Below, in pieces: positions 9,860 to 21,330 of a stretch of 64,000 nucleotides of DNA. The DNA is from Diplocarpon mali. Its lineage: Eukaryota > Ascomycota > Leotiomycetes > Helotiales > Drepanopezizaceae. The stretch is taken from the NCBI GenBank assembly GCA_024741835.1, contig JAENRP010000147.1, forward strand, positions 40,263 to 104,262, read 5' to 3'. Position 1 is the stretch's first letter. Each line of letters starts with the position of its first letter. The position numbers and the translations under genes are program-made. The notes beneath the pieces were generated by a model that was given only the letters and a program-made list of their open reading frames with translations, did no database searches and was not told where the DNA came from.

Positions 9860-12599
9860 ATACAATGGAGGATGGGAACAGGAGGAAGAATGGACAAGGG
9901 GGAAGGGAGGGACGGCCATGGAGGGACGGCTTTGGAGGTCACTTGTCCCACGGGATATGAGTGTATGCCTTGAGTCCAAAGGGCCGCCGTTGCGGAACGA
10001 TACGGAAACTAAAGCGAAGGACGCGGGATACCGGTTCCACTTGTACATCGATACATTGCGGCGGCGTTCATGGACTGTATGTCGCAGTCGACACTAGACA
10101 GATGCCCGAGACATGTACAATACGAACTTGAATGTTTATAGAACAGTACCTTGGTCTCTGCTTTCGATGCTGGATGGATTGGGACAGAAATCAAATGGTG
10201 AAAATAGCGGCCACATGCTAATGGAGCATACCGTTAGTTTCGCTACCCTTCAAAATTCGCCGTGGTCAGTCAGCAAGGATCGGGATTGGCAGTTTTCATG
10301 CTTCTAGAAGGTGAGTATGTTGATAGGTCAAGCTCCGTTGTCATTGCTTGGCTGGTAATGCTGGGAGCCCCTCGAGCCCGACTAGAACCTCGTGAGGGTC
10401 CTAGACGAAGGGGAAAACAAAACGTTGATGCTGAGGAGCATAACCTTGAGAACATAATTATGTCCTTGATACTAGCTTGAGATAGGTAACGCCAAGTACC
10501 GTAGGCTCGATTACGCTAAAGCTAAGCGAAATCTTTTAATTGAGTAGAGTACTGAGCCCAACACACTGGTTGCATCTCCAGCTAATTTCCTGCACGAGTG
10601 TTTACAGCTTAATAAATATATACCTATTCAGCCCCGAGATCATCGCGCACGGCCCGATGAATGTGACGCTTCTGGCCTAGTCTTCTTCTTCTTTTGTCTT
10701 GCTAGAGCTTTCGCTGCTCGTTCAACACTTCATACCGACAAAGCCATCAGCTTTCTTGAATCAACGATCTGATACACGTCAAGACGACACAGGTACCCAA
10801 ATGGAACCCTCCCAGACGCGCGCCCAGCCCTGAGAGACGAAGATCCCGTGCCAAACCCTCCAACCCCTGCCTCCCCCCTTCATACGGAGGTACGAAGCGC
10901 TGGTACGAAAAAGAAGAAGAAAAAAAAAGCACAAGCCCTCGGGCGACCGAGCCAAACCCGAGGCCGAGGCCGAGGCCGGATACGGGACTTTCCTGCAGCC
11001 GCCGGGTCGCCGTTTCACAAAGTCCCAGTGCCGACGCTGTCGTACTCGAGTTAAGCTTCGGGGCCAGGAAGTGAGGGGGTTTGGTCACGAGAGGACCGGG
11101 AAGCTCGCGCTCCGTCGCGGCGGCGGAATTACGGTGTACATGTTGTGAGGAGGAGGCCAAGCCCAACATGTGGGAAAGTATAAGCAGCCCTGCCGGCGCA
11201 CTCCCATCCACCCCTTGACGGGCGGCCAGGATGGTGTCTGTCCGTGTGGCCTGCGCCGAAGTACGAGCAGATGTTTAGACCCCGACTACGTCCACGCCAA
11301 TACTCCGTACAGGGGCGAAATACCGTTGATTCCAGATCCGAGCGCGCTTTTAGCTCACTCTAGATGGTTCCATCGCAAGGGGGTTGATACAAGGGTCCTA
11401 GCTAATGAACCCTTCTACACTGACTTGTCGCTCTTCAGGCTCGACTTGATGACTTTGATTACAGCACTCGTAATCCGTGTCGCAGTGCTCAAGACCATCA
11501 AACACACCTCATAGCATCAAGGAAAACACTGCCAAGCCCTCTCCCATGGCGCCAATTGCACTCGAGACCAAACTGCCCTCGAATCCAAACACGAGTAGCT
11601 AACAGGTTCAGTATGCATTATCCACTTCATCAGCACCTTGGTACCACTATCAAAAGAGTAGACCTCACTGAAACCCCCCCCGCCCTTCGCCCTGAGAGCT
11701 TATTCGGGAAGCGCGAGGAAGATGCTAAGCAGTGATCGTAGCAGGAAGAGGCTTTATATAAGACTAGGGAATTGAATCAAGGGCGTTGCCCAGTCTCGAG
11801 CTAGCACTAGGCGAGCGCGGGTCTGCGCACCGGCGACATCTCTGCATTATTTATTCCTTGATCCGAAGTCTAGACTCGTACCCGCTAGGCTCCGTCTGGG
11901 CTACCTGCTCCATAGGGGTTAGGCGGGGTCGGCACTCTTGGCGCGCGGCTATACATAGTAGTGAGAAGTGGCGGCTAACGGGAAATTCTTACTCTGGATG
12001 GTATATCCCTACTACTACCAGTCGAGTATTTTCTGCAGTGTACAGCTAGCCGTCCTGCCCTGGTGAACTGGCCACCACCGTATCCCACGAAATGTCTGAC
12101 AGATGCGAGCCCGCTGGCCAAGTCGGGCTGGAGAGACCTATATATAAGTGCAGTCATCCCGCGAGGCCGAAACATGTTTCAAAGAGAAGAGTCTTCGCTG
12201 ATGGAGCGCGATGCTTACAAACGCTTGAGAACGCTTAGGCACCGTCGGGGAAAAGCTACCCGGCGAGCGCGCTCTGCGGTTCCCTCGACTCTCGCTCGGC
12301 CGGCGTCGCTCCGCATGCGAGAGTGGCAAGGATGAGAGGCTCGTCGCACATCTCGTCGCATCCCGACACCCCGTCCACGGTGACCACCGGCAGCTGGTCA
12401 CGTTGCCATGCGTTACGGTCGAGACGTCCGAGCTCGTCGGCGTAGACTCATAACTTATATAGGCTTTTCGCTGACCACCGCCGACCTCCGTACTCGGTAA
12501 GGTCAGCAGCTCGTTGATGAGTCGACGGGGGGGGGATTCTTGGCGCCTAGGGCGGTGCCTCGTTCCTACACAGTACGAGTACTCGGCTGGAGGGGGTGG
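9860..12599. other. Gene-free stretch (2.7 kb)
   Basis: No frame here shows a recognisable domain, consistent codon bias or a convincing exon chain. A minus-strand frame near 10747-11211 is Gly/Leu/Ser-rich low complexity. A possible TATA-like TTTATATAAG lies at 11751-11760 and TATATATAAG at 12138-12147, but no gene can be attached to them. Confidence 0.4.
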
Positions 12600-14129
12600 G
12601 GGATGATCAGGGACAACCGACTATGATCATCCAGCCGAAGTATCCGAGTCAATCCGACGTGAAGACTGTGCCGAGGTGGCTGTCGCCAGCAGGCCGCTGT
12701 CCCTCCTCCAGATGGGAAACTCATCGCTCGTCTCTGGAGGGGCCGCCGCAGATGCCCCCCCCCGCAGCTGGTCGTTGGGCGCACCGAAGTGAAGCATCGG
12801 ATGGAATGCGGCTCTCGTTCTCCTCTGGGTCCTGGTAACTGGTGAGTCGGGCGGATGAGAAAGCCGGGCAGGAATCCGGACGAGTACCGTCCAGCAGGAA
12901 GCCCGCCGACAGACCGGAGCCCGCCGGCCGCACGCTCGCATCGTCATGGTTCGCTCAGGCGCGCGGGAGTTCGCGGTCAGCACGGCTCTGAATATCGTGC
13001 GGCCGTCACGCATCGTCTCTTGGGGGCGGCGGCGGCGGCGGCGGGGACGGGGGCGGCGGGCTTTGTCATGTCGATGCCCTCTTTTTTCTCTCTTGCTTGG
13101 GGAGCCTTTTATGAGCCTTTGACTGGTCAAGTCGAGAGCACGTATCAGGAAGGTTCTGTTGCCCTGCCACGGAATACCTGAATACTGACCTCGCCAGGGG
13201 GGGTCGTCCTGATCCACCACCGTCGCGAGAAGGGAAATCCAGAGGGGGGATTTGACCGATTTGACCGATTTGACCTTGACATCCCTCCCGGTCCCCGCAG
13301 AAGTATGGATACCGACTGTACATCTGCTCGCTTGCCTTCGGACGGCCGGCACACACGCACACCCACATACGCACCTCCACCTCCACCTCCACCTCCACAC
13401 CCACATCCACACCCACACACAACATCCCGTCTGCCCTCGTTCCCACTCTCGTCGATTGATGTTCGCTGGGGATTCCAGAGGCTCGATTCGTGATGACTGA
13501 TCAATGCTTCTCGTACTCCGCGTCGGTACGAGGAAAGGGTACGGTGCTCGGTAGGTACGTCCGAGCCAGACCCCTCCCCTCCCCCACCAGCTACTCTCTG
13601 CACCCTCGACTTCTCCCCTCCTCGACCATCTACGGCACGGTGACGGGCACATTTGGCTCTCCCAATTCCTCCTCACGGCTCGAGCTCGCGATCTTCGTCC
13701 CATCGCCATCACCCATCGCCATCGCCATCGCCATCCCCTCTCCCCTTCTCGTCTCGTCCCTTTCCCTGCGTCGACCACGGCGCAGTACCGTCGCCGCCGC
13801 TTGTTGAACGATCGACGTGGGTTGGCATCTTGCTTCAAGGCTTTCTCTGGCTTGGATTGATAGTCGGATTTAAACCTCTCAAACTCCGTCTATCAATCAG
13901 CCCCACTACGATTGGCCTTCCGCGCCCGCGCTTCGCTTGGAGATTCGCCCTGCATTGATTATTTGCTCATCCTCGTACTCCGTACCCTATTCTTACTCTA
14001 CACGCCCCCCCCCCACCCCCCCTTGCACTTGCACATCCTCCCCTACATCGAAGATTCCCAGGTCGGTCTGCTGTCATCTCCGCGCCTGCCAGCCTGCCAA
14101 TCTGGCCAGTAAACCTCCTGTCTCACATC
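12600..14129. other. Low-complexity upstream region of the Hal4-like kinase
   Basis: This pyrimidine-rich segment lies upstream of the kinase start and carries several short tandem arrays: GGC triplets at about 13024-13045, a 9-bp TTGACCGAT array at 13252-13275 (2.7 copies), CCTCCA/CCACAC repeats at about 13373-13422, and CATCGC repeats at about 13701-13736. Long open frames on both strands here are repeat artefacts. A long C/T-rich 5' UTR or promoter is the likely reading. Confidence 0.45.
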
Positions 14130-16847
14130 ATGGCCGGCCAAGAAGAACCTGGCCCCAAGGGTCTGATGGGTACGTGAATGCTTACCACCCTCTATTTTAA
14201 ATCCCCCTTCCCAGCCATGGACATGCTCATGAGCATCTTTTTCTGACCGAATTTGCTAGGCTCCGATCACAGTGCCGCCGCTTCCCTCAATCCGTCGGAA
14301 TCCGAGTCTTCACCTACCGTCCGCTTTGCATCTGCCAACGAAGAGATCGAGCCCGAGCCGCTACAGGAGAGTCCCGCCGCGCAGCATATATCGAAGGAAG
14401 AGGAGCAGAGAATAAAGGAGCTGTCTCAGTCCTTGCAGGCCTCGGATCTCCAGGGGCGGCGGATGAGCCTCTTTGCATTTGAGCCCGTCTCTGGCCCAGC
14501 ATCGAGGGTAAGTCGAGCCTTTTTATCTACCTTGGGGTTGTCGGATCGGATGTGGTACACCTACGGCTCGTTCCTGCTCGTACCTCCGGGAAGAGCAATC
14601 GGGTGAGTGGTTTAAGAGTCGATGCCTTGGGTGTCTTGGCAGGCGAATTTCGGGAGCGCTGGGTGTTTCGCTGCCGGCGTCCTCGTCTGTTCTCCTATGC
14701 ATTGAAGGATGAGATCCTCAGATCCACCCCCGCGGCAATAAAAAAGGCAAAAATGCCTGGGATACCCCCCTGCATTCCGCGAATACTCCTTTCCTCGTCC
14801 TATTCTCCTGCCCTAAGCCGAAAGCCTATTCACCTGTCAAATATAGGTTCCTTCCCACGACGACAGCTCGCGCGAGACCAGCCGCCATACCACCCGTACC
14901 TCCTCGAGCCGCCGCCCCTCTCCCACCCACAGCCTCCAATCCTCTTCCATGCACTCACCGCCCATCACACCTGCGGCAACGCGGTCCAGAGATGCCGCCG
15001 AGTCCATGACGAAGGGGGCAACCTTGTCCAAGGTGGAAGCAGAACACGATCCGGCAGCTGTCACTCCGCAGACCTCCCCTCCCGCCACATCTCCGTCGAC
15101 AACAAATGTCGATGATTCCCGCCCCACGTCCTCGAGCCAAGTGACTGGCCCAGCAAGTCGGACGTCAGACTCGACCGCTCCGTCGAAACACCACGGAGCG
15201 CTCTCCAATGGCCTGACTCACGAGTTCTTGGTCCCGACCTCCGGAGAGACCAGCCCTGCCCGAATCCCCAGTCCTGGTCCGACATACAGCCGACCTTTCA
15301 CGCCTGCTGGCGATGCCAACGATCCTTATGCCGCGCACAAGAGGGTGCCTCAGCCGAAGGGGACGGAGAACATCGACGCCAGATTCAAGTTTACAGCGCT
15401 CAACTCGAAACGCCGAGTCGGTTCCAACTCATCCCTGAGCTTGCCGCGCTCATCTCGGAGTGCCGGGGACGCCAAGTCACCAGAGAAGCGGCATTCGCAT
15501 ATCTTTGGCGGCCCCAAGGAACACGACGAGAGCCCCTCCTCTCCCATGGGAAGCAAGCATGGTTCCATGTCGGAGCTCAAGAGGTTCTTGAAGATGGGAT
15601 GTCACAACAAGGCCAAACGCGCAGCGTCGCCGACACCATCAGCCGGCTCGGGCACCCGGACCCCGCCACACCATAAGGCCCCTGCGCAGTTGCCCTTCGG
15701 GGATGATCACGGCCTCCAGTCCAAGTACGGCAAGTTCGGCAAGGTTCTCGGGGCGGGCGCTGGTGGCTCGGTACGTCTGATGAAGAGAAGCAGCGATGGG
15801 ACAACCTTCGCCGTAAAGGAGTTCAGAGCTCGACATTCGTACGAGACTGAGAAGGAATACGCGAAGAAGGTCACGGCCGAGTTCTGCGTGGGATCGACCT
15901 TGCACCACGGCAACATCATCGAAACCTTGGATATCATACACGAGAAGGGCAGGTGGTACGAGGTGATGGAATACGCTCCATACGACCTCTTTGCCATTGT
16001 CATGACGGGCAAGATGTCGAGAGAAGAAGTCACCTGTTCTTTCTTGCAGATTCTCAGCGGCGTGACGTATCTTCACAGTATGGGCCTCGCGCACCGAGAT
16101 CTGAAGCTTGACAATGTGGTCGTGAACGAGCACGGAATCATGAAAATCATCGACTTTGGGAGTGCGAGCGTCTTCAAGTATCCATTTGAAGGTGGGATTA
16201 CGCTGGCAAGTGGTAAGCATATCCCGCCTTGCGCTTCGTGAGAGACGTGAAGCCAACGCTTTCTAGGTATCGTAGGCTCTGATCCTTACCTCGCGCCGGA
16301 AGTATACGACGAACGGAGATACGACCCGCAACCCACGGATATCTGGTCGCTGGCTATCATCTTCTGCTGCATGTCGCTTCGCCGGTTTCCGTGGAAGATG
16401 CCTCGGATGACGGACAACTCGTTTAAGCTGTTTGCATCTCCGCCCACCCCCGGCACTGAGATGAGGCGTAACTCCGACACTTCGCTGCCGTCGTTGTCAA
16501 CCGTCGACCTCGATGCGCCGGCGAGAGACACCGACCCCGCACCCGTACCCGTGGTCAAGGTCAAGTCGAACTTGAAGGTGGCACCTGGCTCAGAAGACAA
16601 GAAACCCGAGGTCGTCAAGGGCCCTTGGCGTCTCCTCCGTCTCTTGCCTCGAGAAAGCCGATTTATCATGTCTCTGATGTTACAGATTGACCCGAAAAAA
16701 CGGGCCACCATGGACGATGTTCTGGCCGATGAATGGGTCTCGGGAACTCCCATCTGCCGACAAGAGGAAGGAGGGGAGGTCTTCCGCGGACCTGGGCACG
16801 TACATACGCTGGAGCCGCCTGCTGCTCAGCCTTCGCCCGCAAAGTGA
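14130..16847 (+). CDS. Hal4/Sat4-type serine/threonine protein kinase
   Basis: Exons 14130-14169, 14260-14507, 14847-16212 and 16267-16847 give 744 residues. About 390 residues of Ser/Pro/Thr-rich disordered sequence precede the kinase domain. Kinase landmarks are a glycine loop ([12 protein letters not shown]), the ATP-binding lysine in FAVKEFR, the catalytic loop [17 protein letters not shown] for DFG, and [12 protein letters not shown] in the activation segment. An insert of roughly 70 residues rich in Ser/Thr/Pro splits the C-lobe before [26 protein letters not shown]. The domain matches the Hal4(Sat4)/Hal5 Npr1-like group, which in yeast stabilises the Trk potassium transporters and sets salt tolerance; which paralogue this is cannot be decided here. 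Confidence 0.9.
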
Positions 16848-17617
16848 CGTGCAGTAGCTTGGAGCAGCGCTTAGTTTGAACCGCATTTAGGCACGGGACG
16901 GGAACAGGAGTTGCATTGGGACGGCTGGAGTTTCGGATGGGAGGGGTGCCTTGCGAAGTACTGGGTTACATCCGTTGGTCGGCACAGGAGCGTTTGCTTT
17001 TTTTTTCCAACAGATCGGGTTATAGAGAAGTTTGACTATCCACATGGCAGAGAAGATGGTATGTTTCTGAGGTTGCGGTAGCGCCCGAGCGAGCAGGTGG
17101 GAACAGGAAGACTTCTTTGGCTTGGTTCGATGGAGCGGATTGAGGGGATTTGCAGGCCTTCTTTCAGAGCCAGGAGGAGGTGACTCGTATCCAATTTAAT
17201 ACAATCTCCGTTTCTGCTCCCCATCCACCTTGACAATGACGTGGAATCCTTTCTTGTGTACCCGTGGAGACCCGGTCCAAGGCCACCCAAGATCGAACAT
17301 GGGTATGAGCCAGGATGCGGTTGAGGTTGAAGGGACAACCGACGAACCGACTCCGGATGGCGCTTGGAACGGGTCCTCGGTATAAAGACGAAGCAAGTCA
17401 ACTCGCCCTGCAGGTGAGTCTCCGCCCCCGGAAGCGAGCCGCGGGCCCCTGAGTTTTCGTCCCGTGACCCAGCAGACGTCCCCCACTTTGCAGCGTGCCT
17501 GTCGCTTCCCGCTCCCCCTTGCCCGCCTCTCTCCTCTCTCGCTATCCATTCTTCGGTATCCCATGCCACGCCACCCCCAGAAAGAAGAAGAAGTCTCCCC
17601 CTCCTCAACCCCCTCCA
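16848..17617. other. No gene seen before assembly gap
   Basis: It includes the kinase 3' flank and a pyrimidine-rich stretch running into the N-run. Minus-strand frames here have no family likeness. Confidence 0.4.
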
Positions 17618-17639
17618 NNNNNNNNNNNNNNNNNNNNNN
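17618..17639. other. Assembly gap (22 N)
   Basis: A run of 22 undetermined bases in a CT-rich context. True gap length is unknown, so features on either side may not be at their real distance. Confidence 0.99.
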
Positions 17640-17670
17640 AAGTGGGTGAAAACGGTAGGGTTGTGAAAGG

Positions 17671-18400
17671 GTGTTCCTCAAACGCGCCGCGGCCGCGTCC
17701 GGCGACGAGCACGCCCCACACAGACAGGCGCGTCCGAGTACGGGCTGCAGCGCGGGTTTCGGGTTCGGGTTCGGGTTCGAGAGTCGGCTCCAGCCGTTTC
17801 TTCGGGAGCGAGTCGGGCGTCTGGGGGTGGAGGCGGGGGTCGGGGAGAGGAGGTTGTGGGTTCGAGTCCGGGTGTTGATGGTGGTGTGGAGGAGGGGCTG
17901 GGCTGGGTGGTGGTGGGTGCTATCGACGGGAAGAGTGTCGGGGTGAGAGATGGGAGTTTTGTGTTTTGCTACTGTCTTCTTGCGCCGCGGGGGGGGGTTG
18001 TTTGCCCACGCCCCTTTTTCCGTTTGTTTTTGATTTTAGCGAGGGTTTCTGCCATGTGATGTGGGCTTCTCATGAGACGGGCGGGACAGACCGGTGCACG
18101 CGTGGAGTTGTACAGTCTGGGTGTCAAGGACAATGCTGACCTCTGGCGGGATGATGGCTATGCTTAACTGTCGGGGAACAGGTCATGATCACGCGCGAGC
18201 CAGGGAATCCGTACGATTCGAATGCTATTCGCATCAACAATGTGCATGGTACACGAACCGGACACCTCCCCCTGGAATCTGGCGAGCAAGCTGGCGCCGT
18301 TTTTGATATGTCCTTCTGTCTATGTGGTGGTCACTGGCACGTACTGATGGCCACAGGATGCGAGAACCATCGGGCTCGAAGGCATCATCCCCCCGAGAGA
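17671..18400 (+). pseudogene. Broken HIRAN-domain gene (HLTF/Rad5-like SNF2 N-terminus)
   Basis: The strongest stretch, at 18182-18274, reads VMITREPGNPYDSNAIRINN then VHGTRTGHLP, the core of the HIRAN domain, which binds single-stranded 3' DNA ends in HLTF/Rad5-type SNF2 translocases. Directly after it the family-like text continues in another frame (NLASKLAPFL), then, after a stretch lacking a GT donor, DARTIGLEGII follows a CCACAG acceptor. Upstream, LTVGEQ joins in frame, but the part before it contains stops. A possible N-terminus (KRAAAASGDEHAPHRQARPS) lies just after the assembly gap. No helicase motifs follow anywhere in the window. I read it as a frameshifted, truncated relic; sequencing error next to the gap could explain part of the damage. 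Confidence 0.6.
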
Positions 18401-19259
18401 GCGGATGTCTTGCCCAGGCCTGACCAAAGCTCCCCCTTCCTGCCCAGCAAGGACAAGAGCGGCGTGGACTCAGCAGGGTTGAGCGCGGCTACCGCTGTCG
18501 AGGTTTCTCGACTACACCCAGCCCGACCCGCCGCGGCTGGCACCTCTCGGCCAGCAGATCCGATCTCTTGAAGAATGCATGGCTCAGGGGCGTCCCCTCG
18601 CCTAGCTGTTTACTCTGCACGTGCACACACCAACCCCCTCTCCCAAGCTCGTAACCGCTGCACGCGCGTCGAGACGGGTACACCTCGGCTGCGTGTGGAC
18701 AGCCGAGACCTTCGATCCGAGCCGAGTCAATGAAGGTAGCAAGCCGACGCTGGCCTGCACAGCCGTCCTCTCGGCTTCCTCGCGCGATCAGCGACACACG
18801 CTTCATCTACTCGGGCGAGCGACGTCAAGACCCATTCTGAATCGGCGGCGTGGGTAAGAATGCCTCCGGCTGGCTGTGCCCCCCCCCAGCCACGCCTCTT
18901 CCTCTCTCTCCTGTGACTTGCAACTACCTCCCCGCATCGTCTACCTGCGGACGTGATGTGGCGTCACTGCGACGGCGACGGCTTGAGCTCTCCAGGACAC
19001 CTTGTTGACACCAGAGTACGCGCTAGCGAGATAGATGCTTCTGCTGGTGCGCGCGGAGCTCGAGCCATGCCGGCCTGCGCTGCCCGAGTCTTCCCGCTCG
19101 CGCTGCATCTCCTCCCCGGGGATCAGGTCTGCGAGGGCCCTGACTCTGCACACGACGTGCGGCAGTGGGGATCTCGGACGTATCCTCTGGTGCTGTCGAG
19201 GGGCGTTTGGGAAGAGGCTGGTCGGTTCTGGTGTTGAGTAGGTGTTAGGCTTCGGTGGT
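18401..19259. other. No intact gene between HIRAN relic and minisatellite
   Basis: GC-rich sequence with short frames in all directions. Fragments such as AETFDPSRVNE (about 18706-18740) may be further debris of the upstream gene, but no ATPase motif is present. Confidence 0.35.
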
Positions 19260-19265
19260 GTGTGT

Positions 19266-19996
19266 TTGGATGTATTTGGTTGGATGTATTGGTTGGATAT
19301 ATTGGCCCTATATATTGGCCCTATATATTGGCTGGATATATTGGCTGTATATATTGGCTGTATATATTGGTTGTATATATTGGTTGTATATACTTAACTT
19401 TATATATTGGCTGTATATATTGGTTGTATATACTTAACTTTATATATTGGCTGTATATGTTTGCTGTATATATTGGCTGTATATATTGGCTGTATATATT
19501 GGTTGTATATATTGGCTGTATGTATTTGGCTATATGTATTTGGCTCTATATACTTAACTTTATGTATTGGCTATATGTATTGGCTATATGTATTGGCTAT
19601 ATGTATTGGCTATATGTATTGGCTGTATATACTGGCTGTATATATTGGCTATATGTATTGGCTGCATATATTTGGCTGTATATATTAGCTGTATATACTT
19701 AACTTTATATATTGGTTGGATATATTGGTTGGATATATTGGTTGAATATATTGGCTACATGTATTTGGCTACATATATTGGCTGTATATGTTTGCTGTAT
19801 ATATTGGTTGTATATATTGGCGGTATATATTGGCTGTATATATTGGCTGTATGTATTTGGCTGTATATACTTAACTTTATATATTGGCTGTATATACTGG
19901 CTGTATATATTGGCTATATATACTTAACTTTATGTATTGGCTACATGTACTTGGCTACATATATTGGCTGTATATATTGCCTGTACATACTTGCCC
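19266..19996. repeat. Minisatellite, ~13-bp unit TTGGCTGTATATA, about 55 copies
   Basis: The array consists of diverged copies of TTGGCTGTATATA (variants TTGGTTGTATATA, TTGGCTATATGTA, TTGGTTGGATATA). A 14-bp variant CTTAACTTTATATA recurs about six times, giving a loose higher-order pattern. Because 13 is not a multiple of three and the unit has no stop in any frame, all plus-strand frames stay open and read as Trp/Tyr/Leu/Ile-rich strings; these are not genes. It starts abruptly in GC-rich DNA and ends near the sequence TGTACATACTTGCCC. Confidence 0.97.
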
Positions 19997-21330
19997 CTCT
20001 TCCTCTACGACTCGCAAGCCCGCACAGTCGTATCATCACACCCGTCCATACGAAAGCACTCGGCGCCGCGTCTTGATGGCTTGATGGATCCCAGCTTCCC
20101 GGCATCCAGTACGCGCGCTCTCCTTGCCAGAAGTGAGAAACGAGCGGGCATGGCAGCCTCATTGGCGCATGAGCCTCTGGATGCAACCTGTCAGTGGTGG
20201 GCCGCGGCTCTGGTCGTCGCCCGTCGTCACGTCTCGCATCACTCCCGACCGAATTCGAAGCCGTTCTTTTGAAATGCACACCTCCCGCAGCGAGATTCCG
20301 TGCGACGGCATCCGTGCAGGATTCCATTCCGATGCTACGATCTGTTGAGTTGAGGGCCTGGAACAAGACAGCTTACCCCGGAGAAGGGCGAAGTAGCATT
20401 GGCAGCCACAGCAAGAACGACAGCAGCTCAAGCTCGGGAGTCCGACGCAATACAGACGAACCGCCTCTGAAATAAAAGGAGCTGCGCCGGGTGAACCCCG
20501 CGCGCGGGTGCAGGTGTGGCGCGACTGCGAAGGACGGGGGTACCGACCTGTTTATAGTCGGTCAGGGACCGGACTCGACTGAACCTTGCGATCTGGGTCC
20601 TCGGGGCCTGGCTCATGCTTTACAGGCGAAGAAGATGACAGGTTCGGGAGGAGAGAAAGACAAATCGTTCACCGATCAAAGGGACATGGTCACCATGGAG
20701 AGACAAAAGCACGTTTCACCACGTCGGCGTTTCGAGGAGAGATCCGGAGAAGCCTCGGGAGGATTATCTCACTCCGACCAGCTGTCGGTCAAGTGACCTC
20801 TGCGACGCATCCAAGCTTTCTTCCTATCTGGAGACCTCTTTTGCGGCGCCATAAACTGGCAGCTCCGAGCATCGCTCCCACGCTGGGAGATAGCTGGACT
20901 CCTGGCCCCCCTGCTGGTCACGTTGAATCGAAGCGGTGGTTCGCACCAGGGGCTTGTGGGAACTGTGGCTAGGCGGACGCAGCAACCGTGTGAGCGGTAC
21001 ACATTGGTGATGTAGATGCGGTTTCCCCTTCTGAGATTCAAACCTGTTTTGGCAGAGCCAGTGTTCTCAGGACTAGATCCGAGAGTCGTGTATTTGTACC
21101 GTCTAGCCAATGTGTGACCTTGTCAAGAGCTTGGTTGTTGGGCGGTACCAGCGGTCTTTGGAGGTGGGGAGTAGGCTTCTCTCGAGAATGAATAGTACGG
21201 ATGCTTGCTGGACGGTAGAGATACTATATAACTGACTGACGTAGACATGTACTAGGTCGTCCGCTCAACCTGTCTACACCAAAGCCCTTTTTAAACATCT
21301 AGAAACGGCCTCGTTGCATTGCCCTACACA
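19997..21330. other. No gene seen (1.3 kb)
   Basis: Several frames of 60-140 codons overlap on both strands without motifs, typical of GC-rich non-coding DNA. It contains the 3' flank of the minus-strand transporter gene. Confidence 0.4.

Noticed and set aside
9473..10048. 191-codon minus-strand frame
   Set aside because: Largely antisense to the uL11m gene, whose own coding evidence is strong.
10747..11211. 154-codon Gly/Leu/Ser-rich minus-strand frame
   Set aside because: Low-complexity translation of a GAGGCC-type repeat and an A-rich tract; no homologue recognised.
12627..13838. 403-codon minus-strand frame rich in Arg and Trp
   Set aside because: Reverse complement of C/T-rich repeats upstream of the kinase; no domain, no exon context.
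17840..17880. TTCGAGTCC resembling a tRNA T-loop
   Set aside because: Flanking bases do not pair as a T stem and no anticodon or acceptor arm can be found.
19262..20076. Long overlapping plus-strand frames reading Trp/Tyr/Leu/Ile-rich membrane-like protein
   Set aside because: Produced by a 13-bp repeat without stops; the same peptide cycles in every frame.
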